The notes: generated by a model not told the origin, from the sequence alone. 64,000 bases of DNA from Zopfochytrium polystomum (GCA_025765615.1 JAIVFJ010000025.1:248001-312000); one strand, 5' to 3'. Positions 32,265 to 42,900 are shown, counted from the stretch's first letter. Program-made: numbers and translations.

Positions 32265-33743
32265 GTCTACTAAAGCCCATCACATCAAACACAAAAGAAA
32301 CTCTTTAAACACAAAAAGAGCATCATGCATCTAAAACTGAAACATAAGAAAAGTGTGACAAGGGTGGCACAATCACATGAAAGTGCAAACTGCCTCTGGT
32401 CCAAGACACAGAGAAACCCCAACGGCAAAGCCAAAAGGACTGAATCACTTGGTAAGGAATGAGACTCAGGGCAACAAAGGGGCGCCAAAGCCAGCACCAA
32501 CCAATCTGTACCAGCTCCTTCCCAAGGCAGATCCAAGGGGGAAGGCAAGAGAGTGGGGAGGAAAGTGGCCAGGTCCCAACGTGTTAGAGCCACCACCTTG
32601 GAGCTCCAGCTCCCTCTGTGCCAAAGACAAGCCCTAAGTTGGAGGGGGTTGGACACAAAGGGCAACACAAGGAACAGTTAGAACTGTTTTCCACTTAACA
32701 GAACCAGACACATCTTGTCTCACTCCCAACAGAGGTTCCAACTCAATCCAAGGAGGGGGTACACAGGGTGGGAGACAGTGGGACTCTTCTAGCTCCATCC
32801 TACTAGGACACAGACATCTGCCTCACAAGGCCAGAGGAATCCCCTATCTTAGAAGCAAGGAAGGTTAAACCAACTCCCACACACATGTGACACCATGAGA
32901 TCACAGGCATTAATCTGAGAGAAAGAGGGTCTGAACCCAGTGAAGACCGGGCCAAGCAGAGGCCACAGGGAGAAGGGGGCATACCTGAGAGACCATTCCT
33001 ACAGTAGTACCTGACCAGCCAACTCATTCATATCACCTTGAGAGACCTGGATTTGACTAGATGTATTGACAGGAGCCTAGAGGTACCACCACAGATTTAC
33101 CCTCTATCCTTCCATCACCAAGTGGCTCCTAACCGATCCAACCCAAACAGTATGCAGAATGGTGAGGTGCACTGGGGATTGAACCCAACACATTGCCAAG
33201 ATTGCCAAGAGGAACCAACCATCCTGTCACACACCAGAGAGGACTGCAACCCCCAGCTCATACACACAGTCAGGAAAAAAAGGGCAGGCAAGAAGACTTG
33301 AGGGGTACAGGTTCGAATGGGGGGTGGGCTGCTTAAATAGGAGAGGGTTAGAATGAGCAGGGTGAAGGAAGAAGGAGGGGAAAATACAGACAAAAGGACA
33401 AAACAATGAATAAAACAACAAAGAAGAGAGAGGAGGAGTGAATCACCAAACAATGGGGCTGAGCCATCAATCAAGGAAGACATCTCAGAAAATCATATGG
33501 CCTTTCTTGGCAGACAGCCACCAGAGCAGAGTGGAGGGGGGGTGGAGGAACTGGCAAGAAATGATTGGTGCAGACAAGAAGACAGTCACCACAGCCACAG
33601 AAAGAAAGACACAAAGAGAGACAATAAACAAACAATTAAATAAAAGATAAAACATGAGCCAAAAGAAAGGAAAATACTAATTGAAAAAATAAGTAAAAAT
33701 CATCAACAGAAAGAGAAAGAAAGTCCTGTCTTCTCATACCACT
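32265..33743. other. Unassigned 1.5-kb segment in the transposon block
   Basis: Lower GC than the host genes. It has short Lys/Thr-rich open frames only and no recognised domain, terminal repeat or RNA gene. It ends in CCACT, the target duplication of the complete LTR1 element. It may be a remnant of an older repeat. Confidence 0.4.
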
Positions 33744-34106
33744 TGTTATGAATCACCCTCTGGAAACCTCTGGAACCTTCTAGAACATTCCTTCATGGAA
33801 CCTTGTGGAACCTTCTGGAACCTTCTGGAACCTTCTAGAACATTCCTTCATGGAACCTTGTGGAACCTTCTGGAACCTTCTTTGCTTTCCTGACTTGTCT
33901 TGTTGTCATTGGTATCATTGGTATCATTGTATTACTAATTGCTCTTTCTGGAACCTTCTTTGAGTCTTGACAAGGAAGACTCTCAAAAGGTATAAAAGGG
34001 GGATGGGGGACCTGTCCCATCCCTCAAGTGAATTATTGTTTCCAATACAATCATCACTCCTCTCAGTCCCTTGTCTGCCTTGTCCTGTCCTGCCATGTTC
34101 CTGACA
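33744..34106 (+). repeat. 5' LTR of the LTR1 element
   Basis: Begins TGTTATGAATC and ends CCTGACA. U3 is 33,744-34,025 with heat-shock-element arrays, and TATAAAA lies at 33,991-33,997. The inferred transcription start (R) is at 34,026, 35 nt downstream of the TATA box, set by the self-priming complementarity. Confidence 0.93.
33771..33960 (+). promoter_or_regulatory. Heat-shock-element array in U3 of LTR1
   Basis: Alternating GAA and TTC triplets spaced exactly 5 bp apart, the HSF1-binding HSE pattern. First array: GAA 33,773, TTC 33,778, GAA 33,783, TTC 33,788. Second array: GAA/TTC alternating at 5-bp steps from 33,798 to 33,845, ten units with one imperfect (TTG at 33,803). Third array: 33,853-33,880. 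A three-unit site (TTC-GAA-TTC) lies at 33,947-33,959. All precede the TATA box at 33,991 and are repeated in the 3' LTR and solo copies. HSF binding is inferred from sequence only. Confidence 0.75.
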
Positions 34107-34108
34107 TC

Positions 34109-34119
34109 ATAATTCACTT
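34109..34119 (+). other. Self-priming primer-binding site
   Basis: ATAATTCACTT, two nt after the 5' LTR, is the exact reverse complement of AAGTGAATTAT at 34,026-34,036 in the LTR, which sits 35 nt after the TATA box. Tf1/sushi-type elements prime reverse transcription by folding the first 11 nt of the mRNA onto an 11-nt PBS; length and position match that mechanism. No TGG-starting tRNA-type PBS is seen. Confidence 0.8.
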
Positions 34120-34146
34120 CACCCTCTCCTACTACTCTCTGCCATC

Positions 34147-35067
34147 ATGTCTGACCCAAACAACACCTTTCCTGATGCAACTGCCTTCCAAGCCTTGATG
34201 GACCAATTACAAGCCCTTTCAAGACAGACACACCAACTTCAAGAACAAGTCCTTCACCAGCAGCACCAGCTTCAACAACAACTTCACCAACAAGAACATC
34301 AAGCTCTTTCCCTGCCTCAAGCCAACCAAGCAAGAGAGCCCAAGGTTCCCAGCCCTGACAAGTTCACTGGGCTGGCCAAAGACCTCAGGAACTTTATGGC
34401 CACTATGGAGAATGTCATCCTTCTCCAACCTTCAAGATTTCCCAGTGAGCAAGTCAAGGTTCTTTTCACAAGCACCCTCCTGTCTGGTCAAGCTCAATCA
34501 TGGTACAGATCTCTCCCAAGCACACCCACCACCCTGCAAGAGCTCTGGGAGGGGCTGGAGGCTACCTTTGGTGACCCCTACGCATCTTGGACAGCAAGAT
34601 CCAAGCTCAAGCATATCAAGCAAGGAAAGCAATCTTGTGTTGCCTACACCAACCAATTCAAGCAACTGGCCAGAGACTCTGGATACAATGATGCAGCTCT
34701 GATGGAGCTGTACCATGATGGTCTCCATGAGTCTATCCAAGACATGCTCTCCCAGTCTCTGCACATCCCTGAGACCTTGGAAGAGTACATTCTCCTTGCC
34801 ATCAAGATTGACAACAGACTCTACTCCAAGAGGTTGAAGCAAAGACAAGTAGGAACTACATCAAGACCTACCTCAGTCCCTCAAGCTCTTACAGTTCCTG
34901 AACCCATGCAAGTGGATGCAGTTGAGACACTTCCTAAGGGTCCTCTGAGCCAAGAGGAGAAAACAAGGAGGGCCCAGCAGGGACTGTGTTTCTACTGTGG
35001 CTCCGAGGACCACGCTGTCAAGGACTGCCCAAGGAAGCACCCAAACTCCCAGGTCCAGGCTCACTGA
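34147..35067 (+). CDS. gag: Retrotransposon Gag (LTR1 element)
   Basis: Intact 306-aa Gag. It has a Gln-rich N-terminal coiled region (12-60), a retrotransposon Gag core (about 75-225, with SGQAQSWYRSL and the FGDPYASWTARSKL block) and a C-terminal CCHC zinc knuckle CFYCGSEDHAVKDC (CX2CX4HX4C). The ATG lies 40 nt after the 5' LTR. Its end overlaps the pol frame by about 80 nt, with a -1 slippery heptamer 19 nt before the stop codon. Gag makes the particle shell; an intact copy suggests the element still contributes particles or supplies the packaging signal. Confidence 0.92.
   Translation: MSDPNNTFPDATAFQALMDQLQALSRQTHQLQEQVLHQQHQLQQQLHQQEHQALSLPQANQAREPKVPSPDKFTGLAKDLRNFMATMENVILLQPSRFPSEQVKVLFTSTLLSGQAQSWYRSLPSTPTTLQELWEGLEATFGDPYASWTARSKLKHIKQGKQSCVAYTNQFKQLARDSGYNDAALMELYHDGLHESIQDMLSQSLHIPETLEEYILLAIKIDNRLYSKRLKQRQVGTTSRPTSVPQALTVPEPMQVDAVETLPKGPLSQEEKTRRAQQGLCFYCGSEDHAVKDCPRKHPNSQVQAH
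35040..35046 (+). promoter_or_regulatory. Candidate -1 ribosomal frameshift heptamer
   Basis: CCCAAAC read as C CCA AAC in the gag frame, fitting X-XXY-YYZ. A -1 slip here enters the pol frame, and the gag stop (TGA 35,065-35,067) follows. A downstream stimulatory structure was not evaluated. Confidence 0.6.
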
Positions 35068-36578
35068 GGGGCAATTCCCTGGACCCTCCTCCAAGCTGCC
35101 CCTGTTTCATCACCACCACCAGCACCACAAACACCTCAGATTCCAAGCCCCACCAACTCACCATGGATGTCAAGGTTCAACTCTCACCCAAGTCAACCAT
35201 CACAACCAAGGCCCTTTTCAACTCTGGATCATCCTGCAACGTCATTGATGCCACCCTTGTCAAGTCTTGTGCCATTCCCACCATCAAGAAATCCACGCCC
35301 CTCAAGGTCCACTTTGCCAATCACGCTCTGTTCAAGGAAATCAGCCATGAAACCAAGCTAAACCTCCACACCCAAGACATTCCACCATCCATGGTCAACC
35401 TGGAAGTATTGGATCTTGGCTCACCCACATTCTCTGTCATCCTGGGATTACCATGGCTGCAAGCCCAGAACCCTGCCATTGATTGGGTCACTGGTCAAGT
35501 CCAACCTCCACCAATTGGAACAGTCACCCAAAACTCAAGTGAAGCCTCCAAGTCTCATGCTCTCAAGTCCCTGATTCAAGGTTCTCAGCCTAGTATCCAA
35601 GGTCAAAGACAAATGACAGCTCCAGTATCAGCCTACAGCTCACAGATCCCAGCCAAGATTCAAGTTTCACAGTTCACAGTTCATAGTCAAGATTCCAGGA
35701 CAGCTCATAGAGCTCACAGTCATGGCCAAGTCTGTAGTTCACAGAACCCACAGTCAAAGATTCAAGTACCACAGTTCACAGTCCAAATTCAAGATTCAAG
35801 CTCCACAGCTCACAGTCTTTGCCAAGAACAGAACCCTCAGTCAAAGATTCAAGAATCACAGTTCCCAGTCAACAATTCAAGCCCCACTGCTGATGAGCAC
35901 AGAAGGACAGACCTTGCACCTGAATGGGGAGATGGTTTCACCCCACCATCCAAGACACACCTTTCACTGCTTCCTGAGAGTGTGTGGGCCTATGCTATTT
36001 CCAAGGACCCCAAGCCTCACAAGATTCAAATCAGCCAAGAAGAGGAAAAACTTGAGATACTCAAGACAAGGCATGATGCAGCAACTGCTGGACACCCAGG
36101 AGAGCACAAGACATATAAGCTTGTTTCCAGGGACTTTTACTGGCGAGGCATGAGGAAGAACTTGCAGACCAAAAGACCAAGTCCCAAGCTAGACAACCTC
36201 AAGTTGGGACCTTTCAAGATCTTGGAGCAAATCAATCCAGTCACCTTCAAGCTGGATCTCCCTGCATCCATGAAGATCCACCCAGTTTTCCATGTCAGCC
36301 TTTTAGAGAAGTTTGTGGCCAATTCCATTCCAGGCAGAGTTGTTCCTCCTCCTCCTCCAGTTGAGGTAGAAGGTGAAGAGGAATTTGAGGTTGAACAAAT
36401 CTTGGATGCCAAGTGGTTTGGAAGGACACTCAAGTTCCTTGTTAAGTGGAAAGGTTACTCAGATGCTGACAACACCTGGGAGCCTGAGTCAAACCTCACT
36501 CACTGCCAAGACCTTCTGCTCGAGTTCAAGACCAGGTACCCCACCAAGTTGCAGAAGAGGCCTAAAAGGGGGAGATGA
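35043..36578 (+). CDS. pol: Truncated Pol: inactive protease, integrase zinc remnant, chromodomain
   Basis: One open frame, read from about 35,043 if entered by -1 frameshift. A retropepsin domain (KALFNSGSSCNVIDATLV, then VILGLPWLQAQNPAIDWVTG) has the catalytic D-S/T-G changed to N-S-G. A Gln/Ser-rich repeat region follows (SKIQVPQFTVQIQDSS-like units). Then come an integrase HHCC-type N-terminal fragment (HDAATAGHPGEHKTYKLVSR, cut before its CxxC), the GPY/F region (LGPFKILEQINPVTFKLDLP) and a chromodomain (FEVEQILDAKWFGRTLKFLV, KWKGYSDADNTWEPE). RT, RNase H and the DDE core are missing, yet the frame is continuous. The chromodomain may still be translated. Confidence 0.9.
   Translation, partial: KLPGPGSLRGNSLDPPPSCPCFITTTSTTNTSDSKPHQLTMDVKVQLSPKSTITTKALFNSGSSCNVIDATLVKSCAIPTIKKSTPLKVHFANHALFKEISHETKLNLHTQDIPPSMVNLEVLDLGSPTFSVILGLPWLQAQNPAIDWVTGQVQPPPIGTVTQNSSEASKSHALKSLIQGSQPSIQGQRQMTAPVSAYSSQIPAKIQVSQFTVHSQDSRTAHRAHSHGQVCSSQNPQSKIQVPQFTVQIQDSSSTAHSLCQEQNPQSKIQESQFPVNNSSPTADEHRRTDLAPEWGDGFTPPSKTHLSLLPESVWAYAISKDPKPHKIQISQEEEKLEILKTRHDAATAGHPGEHKTYKLVSRDFYWRGMRKNLQTKRPSPKLDNLKLGPFKILEQINPVTFKLDLPASMKIHPVFHVSLLEKFVANSIPGRVVPPPPPVEVEGEEEFEVEQILDAKWFGRTLKFLVKWKGYSDADNTWEPESNLTHCQDLLLEFKTRYPTKLQKRPKRGR
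36564..36578 (+). other. Polypurine tract
   Basis: AAAAGGGGGAGATGA directly before the 3' LTR; the plus-strand primer site expected at this position. It overlaps the end of the pol frame. Confidence 0.8.
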
Positions 36579-36941
36579 TGTTATGAATCACCCTCTGGAA
36601 ACCTCTGGAACCTTCTAGAACATTCCTTCATGGAACCTTGTGGAACCTTCTGGAACCTTCTGGAACCTTCTAGAACATTCCTTCATGGAACCTTGTGGAA
36701 CCTTCTGGAACCTTCTTTGCTTTCCTGACTTGTCTTGTTGTCATTGGTATCATTGGTATCATTGTATTACTAATTGCTCTTTCTGGAACCTTCTTTGAGT
36801 CTTGACAAGGAAGACTCTCAAAAGGTATAAAAGGGGGATGGGGGACCTGTCCCATCCCTCAAGTGAATTATTGTTTCCAATACAATCATCACTCCTCTCA
36901 GTCCCTTGTCTGCCTTGTCCTGTCCTGCCATGTTCCTGACA
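36579..36941 (+). repeat. 3' LTR of the LTR1 element
   Basis: 363 bp, the same as the 5' LTR at every position compared, including the heat-shock-element arrays and the TATA box (at 36,826). Confidence 0.93.
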
Positions 36942-37429
36942 CCACTCATATGAGGCATTACATCATGGTAGATGGGCATCTGGACTTTGCACTTTTCCCA
37001 CAGAAGTGGTTCAGTCCTTAGTCATTCCAAAAGTGAGGGGTTCATTAGATGGACATACTGGGCTTTGCCGCCCAACAGCAAGCATGTCTCAAACTTGGCA
37101 CCTCCCAGTTGAAGGGAGCACCCTTACCACTGAGCAAGGGCCCTGTGCCCGCAGTTGAGCAAACACTGAGTCAGTTGGTTTGCTGCCGTTGTGCAGAATA
37201 ATAATAACAATAATCATAATAATAGAGCAAATAATAATAGTGGCAGGTGAGTAAGACAACAAGTGTCAGTCAGTGGCTTATGCAGACAACCAATAATAAT
37301 AAAATAATAATAAATACAGCGGAGTCCAAGCCAAATGTATGTATAACACGCTTTGAGACAGGTGGATAATCCTCACAATTATCAGTGAAAAAGGGGTATA
37401 CACTTTTTTATTTGAGGTCACAGGCTTGA
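36942..37429. other. Flank of the LTR1 element with a tRNA-like segment
   Basis: Begins with the target duplication CCACT. On the minus strand about 37,085-37,150 resembles a tRNA or tRNA-derived SINE head: A-box-like GCTCAGTGGTAAGG and, about 45 nt later, a degenerate B-box-like AGTTTGAGAC. An AATAATAAT-rich stretch follows. No gene was seen. Confidence 0.4.
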
Positions 37430-38021
37430 CAGCCTGTTGTCCTCACAGAACTTACTTGGCCACAGGCTGGTGTGAAGGGAAACAGAATTCCCATCGGCGC
37501 AAGGCAACTGCAGAATAACGAGGGAGAAAAGGGAAATGGGGGTTTTTATCTCAGGAACCTATTCTCAAACACAACAGGGCCGGTACGTAGTGCAGTGGGA
37601 CAGACAGGGTACGACTGAGTACCATTCACTGCGTAGTGCTGAGGGTGAGAGAAGGGAGCTGACTATTTAGGGTTCAGAAGGTCACCAGTCGGGAACTCCT
37701 ACACTGAATCACTGACAGTTGAGCATGTGCGGTGACCAGCCGCAACCACTCAACCACTCGACCAACACTGACAGGCTTTATGACATCACACTCATGCTCA
37801 CATGACTCTGTCTCGCCGCAATATGACCAAGGCACGTACTTGTAGAACGAACTCTCAAGCATCAGGGGCAGTGAGGAGCTCTGCCGCTGACACCCTTGTG
37901 GACAGGAAGGTTGGGGATAAAATGGAAGGTGGCAGGCAGAGTCCTCTCGATGCCGACGCTGTCACCGTCGCCACAAGCATCGGCTTCCCGACGCTGGACA
38001 AGCACCAGTGATCCTCACTCC

Positions 38022-38702
38022 TGTTATGAATCACCCTCTGGAAACTTCTGGAACCTTCTAGAACATTCCTTCCTGGAACTTGGTGGAACTTTCTGGAACC
38101 TTATTTGTCTTTCAGACTTGTCTTGTTGTTGTCATTGGTATCATTGTATGATTAATTGTTCTTTCTGGAATTTTCTTTGAGTTTGGACAAGGAAGACTCT
38201 CAAAGGTATAAAAAGGGGGGATGGGGGACCTGTTGTTAGGCGGAACTGACTGGTTAGCAGCAAGAGGTACAAGACAGACCTGAACCTATTGTGACTGTCA
38301 GTTATTGTTCTCACAATGCCTGTGGGCGAGCAAGACACCACCAATGCAGACCTGGCCGCCGGCTTGCACTGTTGACAAATACTCCAAGTATTAAGTGGAA
38401 CGGAAACCCAGTGTTAACAGTTTTCCTCCTCCTCTGCTCAAGCAGATAATATAGGAGAGGTTTTTACCCTGTGCTGTATCACAGTGTGCACATCATCATT
38501 ATGTATCAATTATTCATAACAGAGCTTTTTCTCTTTCTCTCCAAGTTGGGGAGAAGGACCACCCACAAACACACATCTCCACTTCACTCAGAGTAGACTG
38601 TTTACACCTGTCCCATCCCTCAAGTGAATTATTGTTTACAATAGAATCATCAGTCCTCTCAGTTCCTTGTCTGCCTTGCCCTGTCCTGCCCTGTTCCTGA
38701 CA
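38022..38702 (+). mobile_element. LTR1 solo LTR, interrupted by LTR2
   Basis: TGTTATGAATCACCC...CCTGACA with perfect duplication ACTCC (38,017-38,021 and 38,703-38,707). The LTR2 copy at 38,234-38,606 splits it just after the TATA region. Confidence 0.9.
38234..38606 (+). mobile_element. LTR2 solo LTR
   Basis: 373 bp, TGTTAGGCGGAACTG...GTAGACTGTTTACA, with perfect 5-bp duplication CCTGT (38,229-38,233 and 38,607-38,611), inserted into LTR1. It is somewhat shorter than other copies. Confidence 0.9.
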
Positions 38703-38985
38703 ACTCCAGCGTAGAGCCCACAGCGCCACACAGCCATAGGTGGATCCAACCACACTCCCCACCGTCCCTTGAGAGGAATCCCACTATGGGGCCATGTGCA
38801 CAGAGGGATACCACCATCTCTCACTACAGTCACCCTGCAAGCCAGGTGGATTTGACAGGTCTCTGTATTGGTGCCAAAGGACAAAATCCGCTTGAAGGAA
38901 AAGTAAAAGAGAAATAGCCCAAAAGCAGAGACAATTGAGAAGCAACTCCCATGACAAGGAGCATTCACCATGCGTTCTGTATGCG

Positions 38986-39978
38986 GGTGATGCAAGTGGT
39001 TGCTTTTCGAGCCACAGCAGGTGCAAAAGTGGGGCAGTGGATTTGTCTCAGTCTAAAGCAGGGATGGCATATATTTTTGACTTCCGAAAGTCGCCTTTTT
39101 GATCAAACTTTTTCACAGTCCAAAATCAATAAGTCACGTTTGATGTTGAATTTTCTTGGCCCAATGTACCAGAAGAAAGTGAAAAAAAAATAGTTGTGGG
39201 CAGAATTTTGTGCAAGGGTTCCGGTCGTTTGGTAACTTTTTTCTGCAGCTCAGTCGAGAAAAAAACAGATTTTTGTCTATTTTGAAACCAACCCTAGTCT
39301 GAAGGGTTCGAGTCAAATCATAATGAAGAAATTCATGAACAAAAACTGACTTGGTTCCTATAATTGAATTTCTAATCAAGCTTCTTTTTTCCAGTTGTTG
39401 AGCAAACCAATTCGATCGTTGGAAAACTTGGAGCAAAAATTTGGACTTGAAATCACTGACAAGGACTTATGGCTGGGGAGTTGCACTCCTTTTGACCCAC
39501 AGTTTTTTGTCTTTCAGCAATTGTTTCCCATGATAAATGCAGACGAAACAATTACACATCGCCTATCATTAGTTTTCAGAACCGCCTGTATGAGAGCGAC
39601 CTTGCGCCGCTTTGGGCAATCGATCAAATACGGCAACGGAATTGAATTACGCCAAAATTCTATCTCGAGTGTCATGCGTAAACTTCGTTTTTCGAAAAAA
39701 ACTTTGAAAGCAAAGTGATATTGGGAAAAAAGATCCGAAGTCGGCGAAACTTGGCCGTGACAGCGAAAGCACATGACAACAAAATAGTACTGAAGGGTAA
39801 GAAGCCACCAGCAAGCCTATTACTTCAAAGCGTTGACCATCTACCCTAGAAGCCAATCATGAGAAAACCATTTCAACAAAGGAAGGAGGAAGCAGCAACG
39901 AGAGCGTGAAGAGAGCACCAAAAAACTTGGGTAGGAACGGAAGACAAAGAACAAGCAGCCAACCCATAGGCACCAAAG
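38986..39978. other. AT-rich spacer 3' of the NLR-like gene
   Basis: Only short frames without recognisable domains. Compositionally similar to the AT-rich 54-58 kb region. It may hold old repeat remnants. Confidence 0.4.
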
Positions 39979-42900
39979 CTACGAAATTTCCAACTTAATC
40001 ACACCCGCCAGCATTTCTCCAAATGTAAGCAGCGTATTATCCTTCACGACTTGCTGGTCACCTCGCAATTCCGCCGGCAGCCAGAAAGAGAGCATTGTTG
40101 GTGCCACCGTCAACCATGCAGCTTTTGTGAGCCGTGGTTCGATAAACTCCTCAGAATGCCACAGCTTCTTGCCTGAAGAGTTGCGGGAGCTCACAATCTT
40201 AAGTTCCTTGGTTGACACTGGCAGCCGTCCTTCAACCATACTCGATGTCGGCAATTTCTCCTTCCCAGATACTTCCCACACTTTGGTCAGTCCCAACTCA
40301 TCAACACTATAGACAAAGTTACTGTTTTGACTGAATCCAGACATAGTAATAGCCTTGATGTGCTCTTGAAATTTGCGAAGTGGCACAAAAAGCTTTGCAT
40401 CCCAGATCCAGACAGTTGCATCCGGAGTTCCTGATACCAAATACTTTCCATTCGGACTGAAACACAGGCTGCTGACTGGGGCAGTATGTCCAACTAACTG
40501 GTCCTGAAGTAAGCCACTGTCAGCAGAAAAAACTTGGATCAGTCTGTCAATGGCACCTGTGGCCACCAGCCGTGCGTCTGTACTCAATGCTGCTGACAAA
40601 ATAACAGTGTCTGACCCTTTAAACTCACTCTGCACTCGCCATGTAGATACATTCCAGATCTTCATGCTACTGCTAGACTGTCTGCTCGCAGACAGAAGCA
40701 ATCGCCCGTCCGCGCTGAATGACGTGCATGCAACACCGGTAGAATGATTTGGCAGTACATGCAAAATCTTGCCGGTGGACGTATTCCAAATTTTAGCCTC
40801 AAAGTCTCCCTCAGTCACTAAAATACTGCCGTCTGGGCTTAAGATTGCCCTCTTAGGAGCCCAAGTGTCCGACTTCAGTGTGGCCATCAACTGGGTTGAA
40901 TCAGAATTCCAAAGCTTTGCAGTTTTGTCTTCGCCGCAGGACACAACGACTTTTCGGTTTGGGCTGAATGCCACAGAGTTGACAGCCTTCGAGTGGAGCT
41001 CTTGACCAGGCGAGATTTGCTCGTGGCTTGCAAATGGATTCCAAATCCTGATGATGTTGTCATTGCCGGTTGATGCAAGTAGCCTGAGTTCTCCGTTGGG
41101 ACTGAATTCAAAAGCTCTGATTCCCTCAGAAAAGCCATTAATCACGTGAAGCTCTTCTCCACTCAATGCATCCCATATCCGCACTGACTTATCCGATCCT
41201 GCAGACACAACAAATCTGCCATCCGGGCTGAAACGCGCTGTAATGCCTGACTCTGAATGCCCAACCAGTTTGATCAGTTCCTCGCTTGTATCTGTCTTTT
41301 TGTTGAACATAAAATTGGCCATGGCAGTGGTGTCCGAAACTTTATCCGCTGGAAGCAAATCTCTTCGAATGGCAATGCTCGATATATCCCATATTCTTAT
41401 GAATTTGTCGTTGCAAGTAGAGATGATTGTTTGACCATCAGGACTGAAAGAAGCGGACCTAATAGTACCAGGATGACTCTCCAGTTGGCCAATCTGCTTG
41501 CCAGTGGAGACATCCCAAACTCTGACTGAATGGTCAACGCCTCCTGATAATACTTGACTTCCATCAGGGCTAAACTTCACAGATGTGACACTCATGCCAT
41601 TGCCCATCATGCACTGAATCTCGGTACCAGTGGACACACTCCAGATTCTTACCGTCCGGTCTTCACTTCCAGTGACCGCAAGCCTCCCATCGGGACCTGG
41701 TGAAATGTCAATAACAGCCCCACGGTGGCCCCGAAGTACGTGCAATTCCTCCCCTGTAAGTGCATTCCAAATCCTCGCCGTATTGTCCCTGCTTGACGAA
41801 AAGACCAGCTTCCCGTCAGGGCTGAAGATTGCTGACGAGACAATGCCAGTGTGTCCCTCAAGCTTGAGCAGCTCACGCCCATTTGACACATTCCAAATCC
41901 TGACTGACTTGTCTGTACCTGCGGACACAAGGAGCTGTCCATCGGGGCTGAACTTTACGGAATTCACTCTGTCAGTGTGCCCATCAAAAACTGTAATGCA
42001 GGCAGGCCAGTGTTTTGCCAGTCCCTTCACAGCCCTTGGGATTGGGATTCCGTGTGGCACCTGACCTGCAAAGCACTTGTGGAACTCAGTCTCCGCAGGG
42101 GAAAAGGGTGCAGCAGACAAGTAAACTTGCAACGCATATGCATTGAGCGGAACCGAAAACGCTTGGACAACTCTCTTCATGTCTTGCATCAGGGTTTGCG
42201 CTCTCTCATACTGCTTTGTGGACCCTGCAGGCCCAGCTAGTGACAGCAAGCTGGTCATGGCTGGGATCACGGCATCAAGGGAGCCGAGCAGGCTGCTTGC
42301 CTCCAAGTAGTGGTGTCCATGTGAGAAAAGGAAGCTGTACAAAGACCGACGCAGATCAGGATGGATTCTCCTCTGTGTTGGCAGATCATTTTTCTCAACC
42401 ATTTGTGCAATGGCTGGTGGAATGGCTGGTACTTCAGCTTCTGCTGCTACTGCCGCCTGGGTCTCTTTCCGAGGATGTGGAGCCCAGAATTTGAGCTTCT
42501 GAAGGCCCTTGAATGGCCCCTTCCGGCCTTTGCGTTTCTCAATCTCACTGACAGCTGGTGGATGGTCCTCGTCAACATCATAATCCACAGCAGCATTCTC
42601 ATCTGAAGAGTCGAAGGTGTGCTTCCAAAAGTGCTTTACAGCATACTTCACGTGCTCAGGGATTCCTTTCTCGACTTTCAAGGTGAAGTCTGCAATTTCC
42701 GAGTGAAACGCAAAAGGAAGGCTGCAGATATTGAACTTGAGAGAGCTGTTCAGAGCCGTTATGCAGAGACTTGCAAACATAGAGTGCATGGCTGTCCAGT
42801 CGATTTGAAATTTTGGAAGCCTGCATCGAGTCGAGTCTGACAGGTAGTCCCTCACTGACTTGTGGAAAACTCTGATTTTCTTGGATGTGGCATCGAGCAC

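Larger units (their letters stand above)
33744..36941 (+). mobile_element. Complete non-autonomous Ty3/gypsy chromovirus (LTR1 element)
   Basis: 3198 bp with two 363-bp LTRs that look identical by eye and a perfect 5-bp duplication CCACT (33,739-33,743 and 36,942-36,946). In order: 5' LTR, a self-priming PBS, gag, a short pol with protease, integrase-zinc and chromodomain remnants, a polypurine tract, 3' LTR. Reverse transcriptase, RNase H and the integrase catalytic core are absent, so it must be mobilised in trans. Identical LTRs imply a very recent insertion. Four further solo or broken LTR1 copies lie in the window. Confidence 0.95.
37430..38985 (+). mobile_element. Diverged family-3 element, interrupted by LTR1
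   Basis: Resembles copy A in the same orientation: GGCAACTGCAGAATAACGAG..GGGGGTTTTTATCTCAGG before the LTR1 insertion, and the GTGCACA..CCATCTCTCACTAC..GTATTGGTGCCAA segment after it. Many substitutions show it is older than copies A and B. Outer boundaries are approximate. Confidence 0.65.

Noticed and set aside
33771..33880. CRISPR-like or satellite-like regular repeats
   Set aside because: They are 10-bp GAA/TTC units inside an LTR, not spaced repeats with unique spacers, and this is a eukaryotic genome.
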